Source: Paenibacillus etheri
Lineage (GTDB): Bacteria > Bacillota > Bacilli > Paenibacillales > Paenibacillaceae
DNA: 64,000 bases
Direction of reading: 5' to 3'
Assembly (NCBI RefSeq): GCF_001012825.1
Contig: NZ_LCZJ02000018.1
Span: 301,122-365,121, forward strand
Made by a program: the position numbers and the translations under genes. Of this stretch, positions 7,944 to 15,750 are shown piece by piece (the stretch's first letter is position 1; each line of letters opens with the position of its first letter). The notes under the pieces are model-generated. The model was not told where the DNA came from and did no database searches. It worked only from the letters and a program-made list of their open reading frames with translations.

Positions 7944-8366
7944 ATGTTAAAGATCGCATTTATTGCACATGATCGTAAAAAAGATGAAATCGTAAACTTT
8001 GTATTAGCCTATGAGCATGTATTTGTAGGTCATGAACTGTTTTCTACGGGGACTACTGGCCAACGGATCATGGATGTGACTAGCTTGAAGATTCATCGCT
8101 ATATGTCAGGACCATTAGGTGGAGATCAGCAAATTGGGGCAATGGTAGCACAGGATGAATTGGATCTTATTATCTTCTTGCGCGACCCATTAATGGCACA
8201 GCCACATGAACCAGATATTACAGCTTTACTTCGTCTATGTGACGTATATGGTATCCCTGTAGCAACGAATATCGCAACAGCTGAGGTGCTTGTGAAGGCG
8301 ATTGATCGTGGTGACTTTGCCTGGCGTGAACTAGTCCATAAATACAAACCAGGTGTTGATGAATGA
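7944..8366 (+). CDS. mgsA: Methylglyoxal synthase
   Basis: This enzyme converts dihydroxyacetone phosphate to methylglyoxal and phosphate, an overflow bypass of lower glycolysis. It is 140 residues, typical of the family. Visible signatures are [12 protein letters not shown] at the N-terminus, STGTTG near 34-39, [11 protein letters not shown] near 56-66 (catalytic Asp) and FLRDPL near 78. It overlaps bshB1 by an ATGA junction, so the two are translationally coupled. Sitting beside bacillithiol synthesis genes is sensible, since methylglyoxal is detoxified through low-molecular-weight thiols. Confidence 0.97.
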   Translation: MLKIAFIAHDRKKDEIVNFVLAYEHVFVGHELFSTGTTGQRIMDVTSLKIHRYMSGPLGGDQQIGAMVAQDELDLIIFLRDPLMAQPHEPDITALLRLCDVYGIPVATNIATAEVLVKAIDRGDFAWRELVHKYKPGVDE

Positions 8367-9073
8367 AGCTGGACATCCTTGTATTTGGAGCTCATGCTGA
8401 CGATGCAGAAATCGGAATGGCAGGTACGATTGCAAAGCATACCGCTGCAGGACTTAAAGTGGGTTTATGCGATTTAACGGCTGCAGAAATGTCCTCGAAC
8501 GGTACTGTAGAGCTACGCAAGGAAGAGGCGCAGCAAGCTGCTAATCTGCTTGGCGTATCGGTGCGGACGAATTTAGGTCTATCTGATAGAGGGCTTTTTA
8601 TTACGGAAGATCATGTGGCCGCTGTGACAGCAGAAATTCGCCGGTTTGCTCCTGCGATTGTTTTTGCTCCTTATTGGGAAGATCGTCATCCGGATCATAT
8701 TGCGTGCAGTAAGCTGGTAGAAGAGGCTGTTTTTAATGCTAAACTACGTAAATATATGTCGGACAAGCCGGCAATTTCGGCTCCACAGCTGTTTTTTTAT
8801 TTTATAAATGATCTAGGCCGTACGGATCTAATTGTAGATGTTACTAAACAATATGGGGTGAAGGAGCAGGCGTTGTCCTGCTATCGCTCCCAGTTCACAA
8901 AGCCGCAGGGTGCCGATGCTGTATCCACACCGTTAACGGAAGGCTACATCGAGCGTGTCCGCTCCAGAGACATGTTGCTTGGACAGCGGAGACTCATTCC
9001 CTATGCGGAAGGGTTTGCAACAAAAGTTCCTTATGCAGTAGATCTGTTTACTCCGGGGGATCAAACTTTATAA
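8363..9073 (+). CDS. bshB1: N-acetylglucosaminyl-L-malate deacetylase (bacillithiol synthesis)
   Basis: This 236-residue PIG-L/LmbE-family zinc deacetylase removes the acetyl group from GlcNAc-malate in the second step of bacillithiol synthesis. Metal-binding residues are in [10 protein letters not shown] near residues 9-18 and in [10 protein letters not shown] near 113-122. The start codon overlaps the mgsA stop (ATGA). bshA, which makes its substrate, lies 20 bp downstream. The context separates it from the many other LmbE-like deacetylases. Confidence 0.94.
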   Translation: MKLDILVFGAHADDAEIGMAGTIAKHTAAGLKVGLCDLTAAEMSSNGTVELRKEEAQQAANLLGVSVRTNLGLSDRGLFITEDHVAAVTAEIRRFAPAIVFAPYWEDRHPDHIACSKLVEEAVFNAKLRKYMSDKPAISAPQLFFYFINDLGRTDLIVDVTKQYGVKEQALSCYRSQFTKPQGADAVSTPLTEGYIERVRSRDMLLGQRRLIPYAEGFATKVPYAVDLFTPGDQTL

Positions 9074-9093
9074 AGTATAGAAGGGGACGGAAT

Positions 9094-10251
9094 ATGGATC
9101 GTTTGAAAATAGGCATCACTTGTTATCCGTCTCTTGGCGGCTCAGGCGTAGTAGCGACTGAATTAGGAAAGCTCTTGGCCGAGAAGGGACACGAAGTTCA
9201 TTTTATTACACACAGTATTCCGTTTCGGTTAGGAAAATTTCAGAAAAATATATTTTACCATGAGGTTGAGGTTAACGATTATTACGTATTTAAATATCCT
9301 CCTTATGATTTAGCACTTGCTACGAAGATGGCTCAGGTTGCCAAAATGCAGAATTTGGATCTGTTCCATGTTCATTATGCCGTTCCGCACGCTGTTTGTG
9401 CTTTCCTTGCTAAGCAGATGCTTGGTAATGATATAAAAGTTGTAACGACCTTGCATGGTACTGATATTACGGTACTTGGACAGGATGAATCTCTAAAAGA
9501 TCTAATCCGTCTTGGAATTAATGAAAGCGACGCTGTAACAGCTGTATCGAAGGATCTCATTAGAGAGACACGAGAAGTGCTGGATATCACGCGGGAGATC
9601 GACCTCACGTATAACTTCGTTGATCATCGTGTCTATTACCCGCGGGATGTATCGAATCTGCGGGATGATTTTGCTTCTCCTCAGGAGAAGATCCTGATGC
9701 ACATCAGTAACTTCCGCCCAGTTAAAAGAGTCAGTGATGTTGTGGATATCTTTGCTAAAGTGAATCTTGAAATACCTTCACGACTGTTGCTTGTCGGCGA
9801 AGGGCCAGATCTTCCCAAGATTCAAGCTAAGATCAGTGAAATGGGACTGGAAGATAAAGTCCGCTTCTTAGGAAGACAGGATGAGATCGCTCAGGTCATT
9901 TCGTTGGCTGATCTGCTACTGTTACCGTCAGAAAAGGAAAGCTTTGGTCTGGTTGCGCTGGAAGCGATGGCCTGTGGCGTACCGACTATAGGTTCTCAAA
10001 CCGGAGGCATTCCGGAGTTAATTGAGCATGGCAAGACAGGATTTATTGCTCCGATTGGTGATACAGAAACTATGGCGAAATATGCAATCAAACTGCTGTC
10101 GGATGATCGCATGGTGCAGCAGTTCAGTCAAGCTTGTCTGGAAACGGCCTGCAAAGATTTCTGTAAGGATTCGATTACAAGTCAGTATGAGGATATATAT
10201 TACCGAGTGCTCGGGCGCAAGGTACCTAGACTGGATACAGTCAGGGGGTAA
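9094..10251 (+). CDS. bshA: N-acetyl-alpha-D-glucosaminyl L-malate synthase (bacillithiol synthesis)
   Basis: This is a family 4 glycosyltransferase that joins UDP-GlcNAc to L-malate, the first committed step of bacillithiol. It is 385 residues with two Rossmann domains. [19 protein letters not shown] near residue 15 forms the N-terminal nucleotide loop, and the C-terminal donor site reads [18 protein letters not shown] near 280-297. An AGAAGGGGACGG ribosome-binding site precedes the ATG. It is followed directly by cca, an order conserved in Bacillus. Confidence 0.95.
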   Translation: MDRLKIGITCYPSLGGSGVVATELGKLLAEKGHEVHFITHSIPFRLGKFQKNIFYHEVEVNDYYVFKYPPYDLALATKMAQVAKMQNLDLFHVHYAVPHAVCAFLAKQMLGNDIKVVTTLHGTDITVLGQDESLKDLIRLGINESDAVTAVSKDLIRETREVLDITREIDLTYNFVDHRVYYPRDVSNLRDDFASPQEKILMHISNFRPVKRVSDVVDIFAKVNLEIPSRLLLVGEGPDLPKIQAKISEMGLEDKVRFLGRQDEIAQVISLADLLLLPSEKESFGLVALEAMACGVPTIGSQTGGIPELIEHGKTGFIAPIGDTETMAKYAIKLLSDDRMVQQFSQACLETACKDFCKDSITSQYEDIYYRVLGRKVPRLDTVRG

Positions 10252-10261
10252 GGAGTTCGTA

Positions 10262-11578
10262 ATGAAATGGAAAATGGCGCCATCTGCTATGGCTCTTGCG
10301 GCGGAAAATGTAATTTCTGAGCTAACTCAAAACGGCCATGAGGCTTTTTGGGTCGGAGGCTGCATTCGCGATGAGCTATTGGGTAGGCCAGTGCATGATA
10401 TGGATATTACAACTTCAGCAGTGCCGGAGGAAGTGATAGCTATCTTCGCACGCAGTATTCCGACAGGGCTAGCACATGGGACGGTCACCGTGCTTCAGGA
10501 TGGGCAAGGGTTTGAGGTGACGACATACCGAACTGAAAGTGGTTATGTCGATCATCGCCGTCCGGACCATGTTGAATTTGTTAGCGATGTGAAGGAAGAT
10601 CTTCGTCGTCGTGATTTTACGATTAATGCGATATGCTGCGGGCTGGGTGGAGATTTGATTGATCCCTTCGGAGGCGAGAAGGATCTGGCTCTCCGTGTGA
10701 TCCGCTGTGTGGGTGATGCAGAGGAACGGTTCGATGAGGATGCGCTTCGCATGCTTCGCTGCGTTCGTTTCGCATCGGTGTTAGATTTCTCCATCGCCAA
10801 GAATACGTGGAGGGGGCTACTGCGCCAGCGAGATAAGCTGGCGCATATTGCTGTGGAGCGTGTCCGCGCGGAGCTGGACCGCATCGTAGAGGGGCCGCAT
10901 CCTCGGCGCGGCCTTGCTATGCTAGCGCGCTGCGAGCTGCTCGCTCGCGGCAAAGCCCCGTTCCCCTGGACCGGAACCGATCTGGCGACTGCTGCCGCCT
11001 TAACGGCCGGGATAGGGGAACTGGAGAGCGCCCACTTGCGGTGGGCGCTTCTCCTCCATGCCCTGAAGCAATCGGCCAAGGAGGCCGATGAACTGCTGCG
11101 GGCATGGACGTTCTCTGGGACGACGCGCATCTGCGTCGTCCAGGTGCTGCGGGTCCGCGAAGCTTGGACCGCTGCCCTGGAGGCAGTGCCGCAGGGGGAA
11201 CCGGGCGGCACGGAAGCACTGCGGCGGCAATGGATCGCCGCAGTGTTGGCCTTCGGCGTGGAAGCCGCCGAAGGGTGGCTCTCGCTGCTGGCGATCCTGC
11301 CGGCAGCTGCCCTTTCCGCTGCGCACCCGCCAGCGGACTCGGAAGTTTCGGCCGCTGTCACAACCCCAGCGGCGTGGATCGCACAGATGCCGCTGAAGAG
11401 CCTGTCGGAGCTTGCTGTTACAGGCAATGAGCTGGCGGAGGCGCTTGGGAAACGTCCAGGTCCTTGGCTTGGCGATATGCTGAGTGCCCTTCTGCAGGCG
11501 ACTGCTTCAGGAGATCTTCTTAACAATAAACAAGTATTGCTGCTTGAAGCAAAAAGGATGGATGGACATGAGCTATGA
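10262..11578 (+). CDS. cca: CCA tRNA nucleotidyltransferase
   Basis: The enzyme adds or repairs the 3'-CCA end of tRNAs. It is 438 residues. The class II polymerase head is clear: GGCIRDELLGRPVHDMDI near 31-48 carries the catalytic aspartates, and RRDFTINAI lies near 115-123. The start is the ATG at 10262 after AAGGAG. The frame opens 80 codons earlier inside bshA, but those codons are spurious. The C-terminal half (about 10830-11480) is much richer in G+C and in Ala, Trp and Arg than the neighbouring genes and looks fast-evolving. It ends inside the birA start region. Confidence 0.93.
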   Translation: MKWKMAPSAMALAAENVISELTQNGHEAFWVGGCIRDELLGRPVHDMDITTSAVPEEVIAIFARSIPTGLAHGTVTVLQDGQGFEVTTYRTESGYVDHRRPDHVEFVSDVKEDLRRRDFTINAICCGLGGDLIDPFGGEKDLALRVIRCVGDAEERFDEDALRMLRCVRFASVLDFSIAKNTWRGLLRQRDKLAHIAVERVRAELDRIVEGPHPRRGLAMLARCELLARGKAPFPWTGTDLATAAALTAGIGELESAHLRWALLLHALKQSAKEADELLRAWTFSGTTRICVVQVLRVREAWTAALEAVPQGEPGGTEALRRQWIAAVLAFGVEAAEGWLSLLAILPAAALSAAHPPADSEVSAAVTTPAAWIAQMPLKSLSELAVTGNELAEALGKRPGPWLGDMLSALLQATASGDLLNNKQVLLLEAKRMDGHEL

Positions 11579-12368
11579 TAAGGCACTGTCGCTAACCGGA
11601 TTGAAGCAGGAAGCTTCCGATTCGAATTGGCTAGACAGAGTTCAGCTCCTGGAGTCTGTCGTATCTACTCAGGAGGAAGCCAAACGATTGGCAGAAAGCG
11701 GTGCGCCAGAAGGAACAACCGTAATCGCTGAAGAACAAACCGGTGCTAGGGGACGGATGGGTAGAAAATGGTTTTCTCCTCGTGGCAAAGGGATTTGGAT
11801 GAGTATAGTATTGCGGCCGAAATTACCCTTGTTACAGACTCCTCAGTTAACACTCCTTGCTGGGGTTGCTGTCTGTAAGGCAATTCGCCGTGTAACCGGA
11901 GTAGACGCCGGCATTAAATGGCCAAATGATTTGCTTGCGGGCGGTCGAAAAATATGTGGAATTTTGCTCGAGTCATCACTAAGAGAAGGAAAGCTTCATT
12001 ATTGCATCGCAGGGATTGGGATTTCTGCGAACTTGACTGAAGACGATTATCCTGATCATCTGAAAGAAGTAGCGACTTCTCTGCGGATTCAGCGGGGCGG
12101 TGTCCCTATTGACCGTTCGGAGCTGGTTAGAGCAGTGTTCGATGAGCTGGAGATGCATTACAATCTATATATGAAACAAGGTTTTAAGCCTATCAAAGAG
12201 CTGTGGGAGTCGATGTCAGTTACTGTGGATCGCCAAATCGCTCTGAATAGCCCTCAGGGACGCTCTGAAGGTGTTGTAGTAGGTCTGGATGACTTAGGCG
12301 GACTACTCCTTAAAAACAGCTCAGGAGAGATTTCTAGCGTATGCTCAGGTGAAATCGAGCTTTTATAA
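11568..12368 (+). CDS. birA: Biotin--[acetyl-CoA-carboxylase] ligase, without DNA-binding domain
   Basis: The enzyme attaches biotin to the carboxyl-carrier lysine of acetyl-CoA carboxylase via biotinyl-AMP. About 266 residues. Ligase motifs are GARGRMGRKWFSPRGKG near 51-67 and KWPNDLLAGGRKICGILLE near 119-137, followed by a C-terminal SH3-like domain. Only about 25 residues precede the ligase domain, so the N-terminal helix-turn-helix of bifunctional BirA is absent. I choose the ATG at 11568, nine bases after AAAGGA; an ATG at 11562 is too close to that site. The gene overlaps the end of cca by 11 bp. Confidence 0.9.
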   Translation: MSYDKALSLTGLKQEASDSNWLDRVQLLESVVSTQEEAKRLAESGAPEGTTVIAEEQTGARGRMGRKWFSPRGKGIWMSIVLRPKLPLLQTPQLTLLAGVAVCKAIRRVTGVDAGIKWPNDLLAGGRKICGILLESSLREGKLHYCIAGIGISANLTEDDYPDHLKEVATSLRIQRGGVPIDRSELVRAVFDELEMHYNLYMKQGFKPIKELWESMSVTVDRQIALNSPQGRSEGVVVGLDDLGGLLLKNSSGEISSVCSGEIELL

Positions 12369-12399
12369 GTCTTTTGTTTATCTTCTAAAAGTCTTTTTA

Positions 12400-12436
12400 A
12401 TATGGCAGGGGTATCATCCCTTGTCATATTTTTTTC
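12400..12436 (+). terminator. Terminator after birA
   Basis: ATGGCAGGGG pairs imperfectly with CCCTTGTCAT around a short loop and is followed by seven or more T. It separates the cca-birA transcript from the pan leader. Confidence 0.6.
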
Positions 12437-12459
12437 GTGTAATTCCGTGTCCTTTTTGT

Positions 12460-12465
12460 TATACT
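12460..12465 (+). promoter_or_regulatory. Possible -10 box of panBCD
   Basis: TATACT at 12460-12465 lies just after the birA terminator and about 90 bp before the pan-type RNA. No good -35 box is seen 16-18 bp upstream, so the site is tentative. Confidence 0.3.
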
Positions 12466-12552
12466 ATGGGTCGGAGGCGGTATCGTTTTACGAACTGTAC
12501 TCTGGATCTAATGAATTTATAATGTTTTTGTTATTGGAATTACCTTCATAAC

Positions 12553-12610
12553 TGCGTTAGACGGTTACGTTGGATTCTGCTCTGAGCCGTAAGGACCGAG
12601 ACAGAAGGGA
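12553..12610 (+). ncRNA. pan-motif-like leader RNA upstream of panB
   Basis: TTCTG and CAGAA close a stem, followed inward by CTC/GAG, then a short GCC-GTAA-GG hairpin capped by a GNRA tetraloop, with single bulged A residues on the 3' side. A stem with conserved bulged adenosines directly before panB is how the described pan RNA motif of Firmicutes is characterised. I assign it from structure and context; no covariance model was run. A terminator follows 30 bp later, so it probably acts by attenuation on pantothenate genes. Confidence 0.6.
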
Positions 12611-12633
12611 CGATCGCGAGTGACTCTTTTTTG

Positions 12634-12676
12634 CCCTTCGGACCTTTTTAGCAAATCGTTGCTAAAGGGTTTTTTT
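12634..12676 (+). terminator. Leader terminator (attenuator) of panBCD
   Basis: TTAGCAA at 12648-12654 pairs with TTGCTAA at 12659-12665 around ATCG. The stem extends through CC/GG, and CCCTT at 12634-12638 can also pair with AAGGG at 12665-12669. Seven T follow at 12670-12676. GAAGGG at 12604-12609, partly inside the pan RNA stem, can pair instead with CCCTTC at 12634-12639, giving a possible switch. Confidence 0.8.
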
Positions 12677-12726
12677 GTTGCGATTTTTACGGGGATGTAA
12701 TTTCAAAAAGGAGGACGAAGAGAGAA

Positions 12727-13593
12727 ATGGCAAACAAACAAGCACTTAATATTGTAAAAATGAAAAAAATGAAAGCAGATGGTGAACGGTTGAGTATGTT
12801 GACCGCTTATGATTACCCATCGGCTCTACTTGCTGAAGAAGCCGGTATCGAACTTATTCTGGTGGGTGACTCCCTGGGAAATGTGGTACTTGGATATGAT
12901 ACAACTTTACCCGTTACAATTGACGATATGGTCTACCACACTCGTTCAGTAACTCGGGGCGCACAGAATACGTTCATTGTGGCAGATATGCCATTTATGA
13001 CCTATCACGGAAGTATAGATGAAACCCTGCGAGGTGTGCGCAGATTGATGCAGGAAGGGCGGGCTCAAGCCGTCAAAATGGAAGGCGGTCTCGAGATTTG
13101 TGAGACAGTCGCTGCAGTTGTAGCTGCGGGAGTTCCTGTGCTTGGGCATATTGGACTTACACCACAATCGGTAAATATGATTGGTGGCTACCGTATTCAA
13201 GGTAAGGATGTCAAAGATGCAAAACGTCTGATGGATGAGGCTAAGGCCCTTGAAGCAGCTGGTGCTTTTGCAGTGGTACTCGAGCTGGTGACAGAAGAAG
13301 TAGCACAAGCGATTTCTGAGGCGCTGAGCATTCCGACCATTGGGATTGGTGCAGGTCGTTATTGTGACGGACAGGTATTGGTTTTCCATGATTTGCTGCG
13401 TTATGCCTCACCATACCGTGAGAAACGTTTTGTCAAAACCTATGCGGATGTGGGTAATGTAATTCGTGAGGGCATCAGCCAATATGTGCAAGAAGTGAAA
13501 GACCGCTCGTTCCCGGATGAAGGCCATGTTTTTAAGGCAGATGAAACCGTTCTGGAATCTTTATACGGCGGCGCCGGAAAGGATGGGGAATAA
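12727..13593 (+). CDS. panB: 3-methyl-2-oxobutanoate hydroxymethyltransferase
   Basis: The enzyme makes ketopantoate from alpha-ketoisovalerate and methylene-tetrahydrofolate, the first step of pantothenate synthesis. It is 288 residues, the usual length. Signatures are MLTAYDYPSALLAEEAGIE near 23-41, LVGDSLGNVVLGYDTTLPV near 45-63 (metal-binding Asp) and GHIGLTPQSVN near 139. AAAGGAGGACG precedes the ATG. It is first in panBCD and lies downstream of the leader RNA and terminator. Confidence 0.97.
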   Translation: MANKQALNIVKMKKMKADGERLSMLTAYDYPSALLAEEAGIELILVGDSLGNVVLGYDTTLPVTIDDMVYHTRSVTRGAQNTFIVADMPFMTYHGSIDETLRGVRRLMQEGRAQAVKMEGGLEICETVAAVVAAGVPVLGHIGLTPQSVNMIGGYRIQGKDVKDAKRLMDEAKALEAAGAFAVVLELVTEEVAQAISEALSIPTIGIGAGRYCDGQVLVFHDLLRYASPYREKRFVKTYADVGNVIREGISQYVQEVKDRSFPDEGHVFKADETVLESLYGGAGKDGE

Positions 13594-13594
13594 G

Positions 13595-14485
13595 ATGAGA
13601 GTCGTCAGAAGCATTGAGCAGCTGCGCGAAGCTTTGGAATATATGAGGCAAGGTGGGCATGCCCCGATTGGGTTTGTTCCAACCATGGGATACCTGCATG
13701 AAGGACATGCCAGTCTGCTTCGGCGGGCAGGAGAAATGAGCAACACGGTCGTTATGAGCATATTTGTGAACCCGCTGCAGTTCGGACCGAATGAGGATTA
13801 TGATTCCTATCCGCGCGATGAAGAGCGTGATTTGGAGCTGGCGGAACGCGAAGGCGTCGATATTGTATTTATCCCCAGCGTGGAAGAAATGTATCCGCAG
13901 CCTACCCGGACTACTGTCTCGGTATCAGAGCTTACCACTCGACTTTGTGGGGCTTCGCGCCCAGGGCATTTTAATGGCGTAACCACAGTCGTTAACAAAC
14001 TATTCAATATCGTGCAGCCACATTATGCTTTCTTCGGGCTAAAGGATGCTCAGCAAGTAGCTGTGCTCCGCCGAATGGTGTCCGATTTGAATATGAATGT
14101 TGAAATTGTGCCTTGCCCTATCGTTCGTGAAGGAGATGGACTTGCACTTAGCTCACGTAACGTATTCTTGTCTCCGGAGGAACGTAGTCAGGCACTGGTA
14201 TTATCTCGTTCCTTACGTGAAGCACGTCAGTCCATTGAAGAAGGAAAAGCAAGAACCGTTGCTGAAGTGCGGGAATTGTTGACATCGGTTATTTCGAGCT
14301 CTCCGTTGGCGGTCATAGATTATGCGGAAATACTGACATTCCCTAATCTGGAAGGCTTAGAGAACGAAGTTTTATTAACGGATGTAGATGGGGAAATTAT
14401 TATAGCGCTTGCCGTGAAGTTTGGCAGAACACGCTTAATTGACAATAATGTATTTATTCCAAAGGAGGTTGCCGCAGTTGTTTAG
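13595..14485 (+). CDS. panC: Pantoate--beta-alanine ligase
   Basis: The enzyme condenses pantoate and beta-alanine with ATP to give pantothenate. 296 residues from the ATG at 13595. Motifs are [15 protein letters not shown] near 26-40 (HxGH nucleotide site), [20 protein letters not shown] near 52-71 and LSSRNVFL near 184. The start lies one base after the panB stop, so expression is coupled. The frame is open further back into panB, but family members begin at this methionine. Its end overlaps the start of panD. Confidence 0.96.
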   Translation: MRVVRSIEQLREALEYMRQGGHAPIGFVPTMGYLHEGHASLLRRAGEMSNTVVMSIFVNPLQFGPNEDYDSYPRDEERDLELAEREGVDIVFIPSVEEMYPQPTRTTVSVSELTTRLCGASRPGHFNGVTTVVNKLFNIVQPHYAFFGLKDAQQVAVLRRMVSDLNMNVEIVPCPIVREGDGLALSSRNVFLSPEERSQALVLSRSLREARQSIEEGKARTVAEVRELLTSVISSSPLAVIDYAEILTFPNLEGLENEVLLTDVDGEIIIALAVKFGRTRLIDNNVFIPKEVAAVV

Positions 14486-14861
14486 ACATATGATGAAATC
14501 CAAAATTCACCGCGCGACGGTGACAGAAGCGAATTTGAATTATGTGGGGAGCATTACCATTGATGAGAACTTAATGGAAGCGGCAGATATTCTTGAGAAT
14601 GAAAAAGTACAGATCGTGGATAACAATAATGGTTCACGGTTAGAAACCTATGTTATTCCTGGGCCTCGCGGCAGTGGAGTGATCTGCCTGAATGGTGCAG
14701 CCGCACGTCTTGTTCAACCGGGAGATACAGTAATTATTATTTCGTATGCGATGTTGTCTTCGGAAGAACTGGAGTCGCATAAGCCAACGGTGGTATTCGT
14801 GGATGAGAACAACAGTCCCGTGAAGCTGGCTGATCATGAATTGCATGCTACAATCGCTTAA
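14478..14861 (+). CDS. panD: Aspartate 1-decarboxylase proenzyme
   Basis: This pyruvoyl enzyme makes beta-alanine from aspartate for PanC. The start is a TTG at 14478, nine bases after AAAGGAGG, giving 127 residues, which is the family length. This choice aligns the N-terminus ([19 protein letters not shown]) with known PanD and puts the self-cleavage pair exactly at Gly24-Ser25 in NYVGSITID. An upstream ATG at 14439 would add an unnatural extension inside panC. The start overlaps the last eight bases of panC, so panBCD is a coupled trio. Confidence 0.96.
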   Translation: MFRHMMKSKIHRATVTEANLNYVGSITIDENLMEAADILENEKVQIVDNNNGSRLETYVIPGPRGSGVICLNGAAARLVQPGDTVIIISYAMLSSEELESHKPTVVFVDENNSPVKLADHELHATIA

Positions 14862-14972
14862 ATACTGGACTTACGCCATGTAATGAATGGCAGGGATGAA
14901 AGACCCCGTTCTCGCAGAAAATGAAGTCAGGCAAACTGAACTGATTTCATCTTCAGTAAGGGGGGATAGCCC

Positions 14973-15614
14973 ATGTTTCAACATTTGTTTGCTGAAATGA
15001 ACAAGGTGCTTCAGGAGATCGTAACAGATTACCCTACAGCGGAGGGTGCCCGCCGGAATGAGCTTTTATGTAATTATAATATGCTGCATCGTCTTAGTGA
15101 TAAAGTAATGGATGAATGGCTGGCCTTTGCAGAGAAGTTAAGTCACTTTCGTGAAAGTGTAGATTTTACGACTGTGGTCGAAGAGGAAGTGCCGGAGCAG
15201 GAAGCACCCGAGCTGTGCATGGATACTTTTGTTAGAGGTCAGGGGTATTATAAGCTGCTGATGTATGGGAAATGTATTGAGCAGTTTAAGGAAGTTATTG
15301 TGCAATATCCGGATAGCTTGGCTGCTCGGTTATATTTAGCAATCTCTTACCTGCAGGAAGGGGATGGAGAAGCTGCTTGGAGTCATCTGAACCATATGCT
15401 CGGCTTGATACGTGAAACCAAGTTGAAGGCAATGGTTTATAACGCTTTAGGCTGTATCCGGGCCTCTCAAGAACGTTTCAATGAAGCGCAGGAGCTGTTT
15501 GGCCTTTCTTTACAGCTTGACCCGGCACTTCCTGAACCAACCGTTAATTTGGAGGTTTGCCGCCGCCGTGGAGGTAAGCTTCATTTCGGAAATCAGCTTG
15601 TTTCATTATTGTAA
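14973..15614 (+). CDS. Tetratricopeptide repeat protein
   Basis: This 213-residue cytoplasmic protein has an N-terminal helical region (about 1-75) and then two to three TPR units: YGKCIEQFKEVIVQYPDSLA near 97, LYLAISYLQEGDGEAAWSHL near 118 and NEAQELFGLSLQLDPALPE near 170. A strong AAGGGGGGA site precedes the ATG. It lies between panD and dinG and has its own terminator downstream. No catalytic domain is seen. It is probably an adaptor with unknown partners. Confidence 0.75.
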   Translation: MFQHLFAEMNKVLQEIVTDYPTAEGARRNELLCNYNMLHRLSDKVMDEWLAFAEKLSHFRESVDFTTVVEEEVPEQEAPELCMDTFVRGQGYYKLLMYGKCIEQFKEVIVQYPDSLAARLYLAISYLQEGDGEAAWSHLNHMLGLIRETKLKAMVYNALGCIRASQERFNEAQELFGLSLQLDPALPEPTVNLEVCRRRGGKLHFGNQLVSLL

Positions 15615-15655
15615 ATTATTACGTTTACGGTTTATTATTCTGCATTTTCATTCAA

Positions 15656-15696
15656 GCGATGCATCCCCTGAACCAGTGGTGTGCATCGCCTTTTTT
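15656..15696 (+). terminator. Terminator after the TPR gene
   Basis: GCGATGCA at 15656-15663 pairs with TGCATCGC at 15682-15689 and is followed by six T. Confidence 0.75.
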
Positions 15697-15750
15697 CGCA
15701 ACTTCTGTTATGCTGATTAAGAGTCTCAATTGAAAGGGAATAGAATTATA

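Noticed and set aside
10552-11586. 344-codon open frame on the minus strand opposite cca
   Set aside because: It lies in the GC-rich half of cca, where stop codons are rare on all frames. Its translation is Ser/Arg/Ala-rich without motifs, and the cca frame carries clear family motifs upstream of it.
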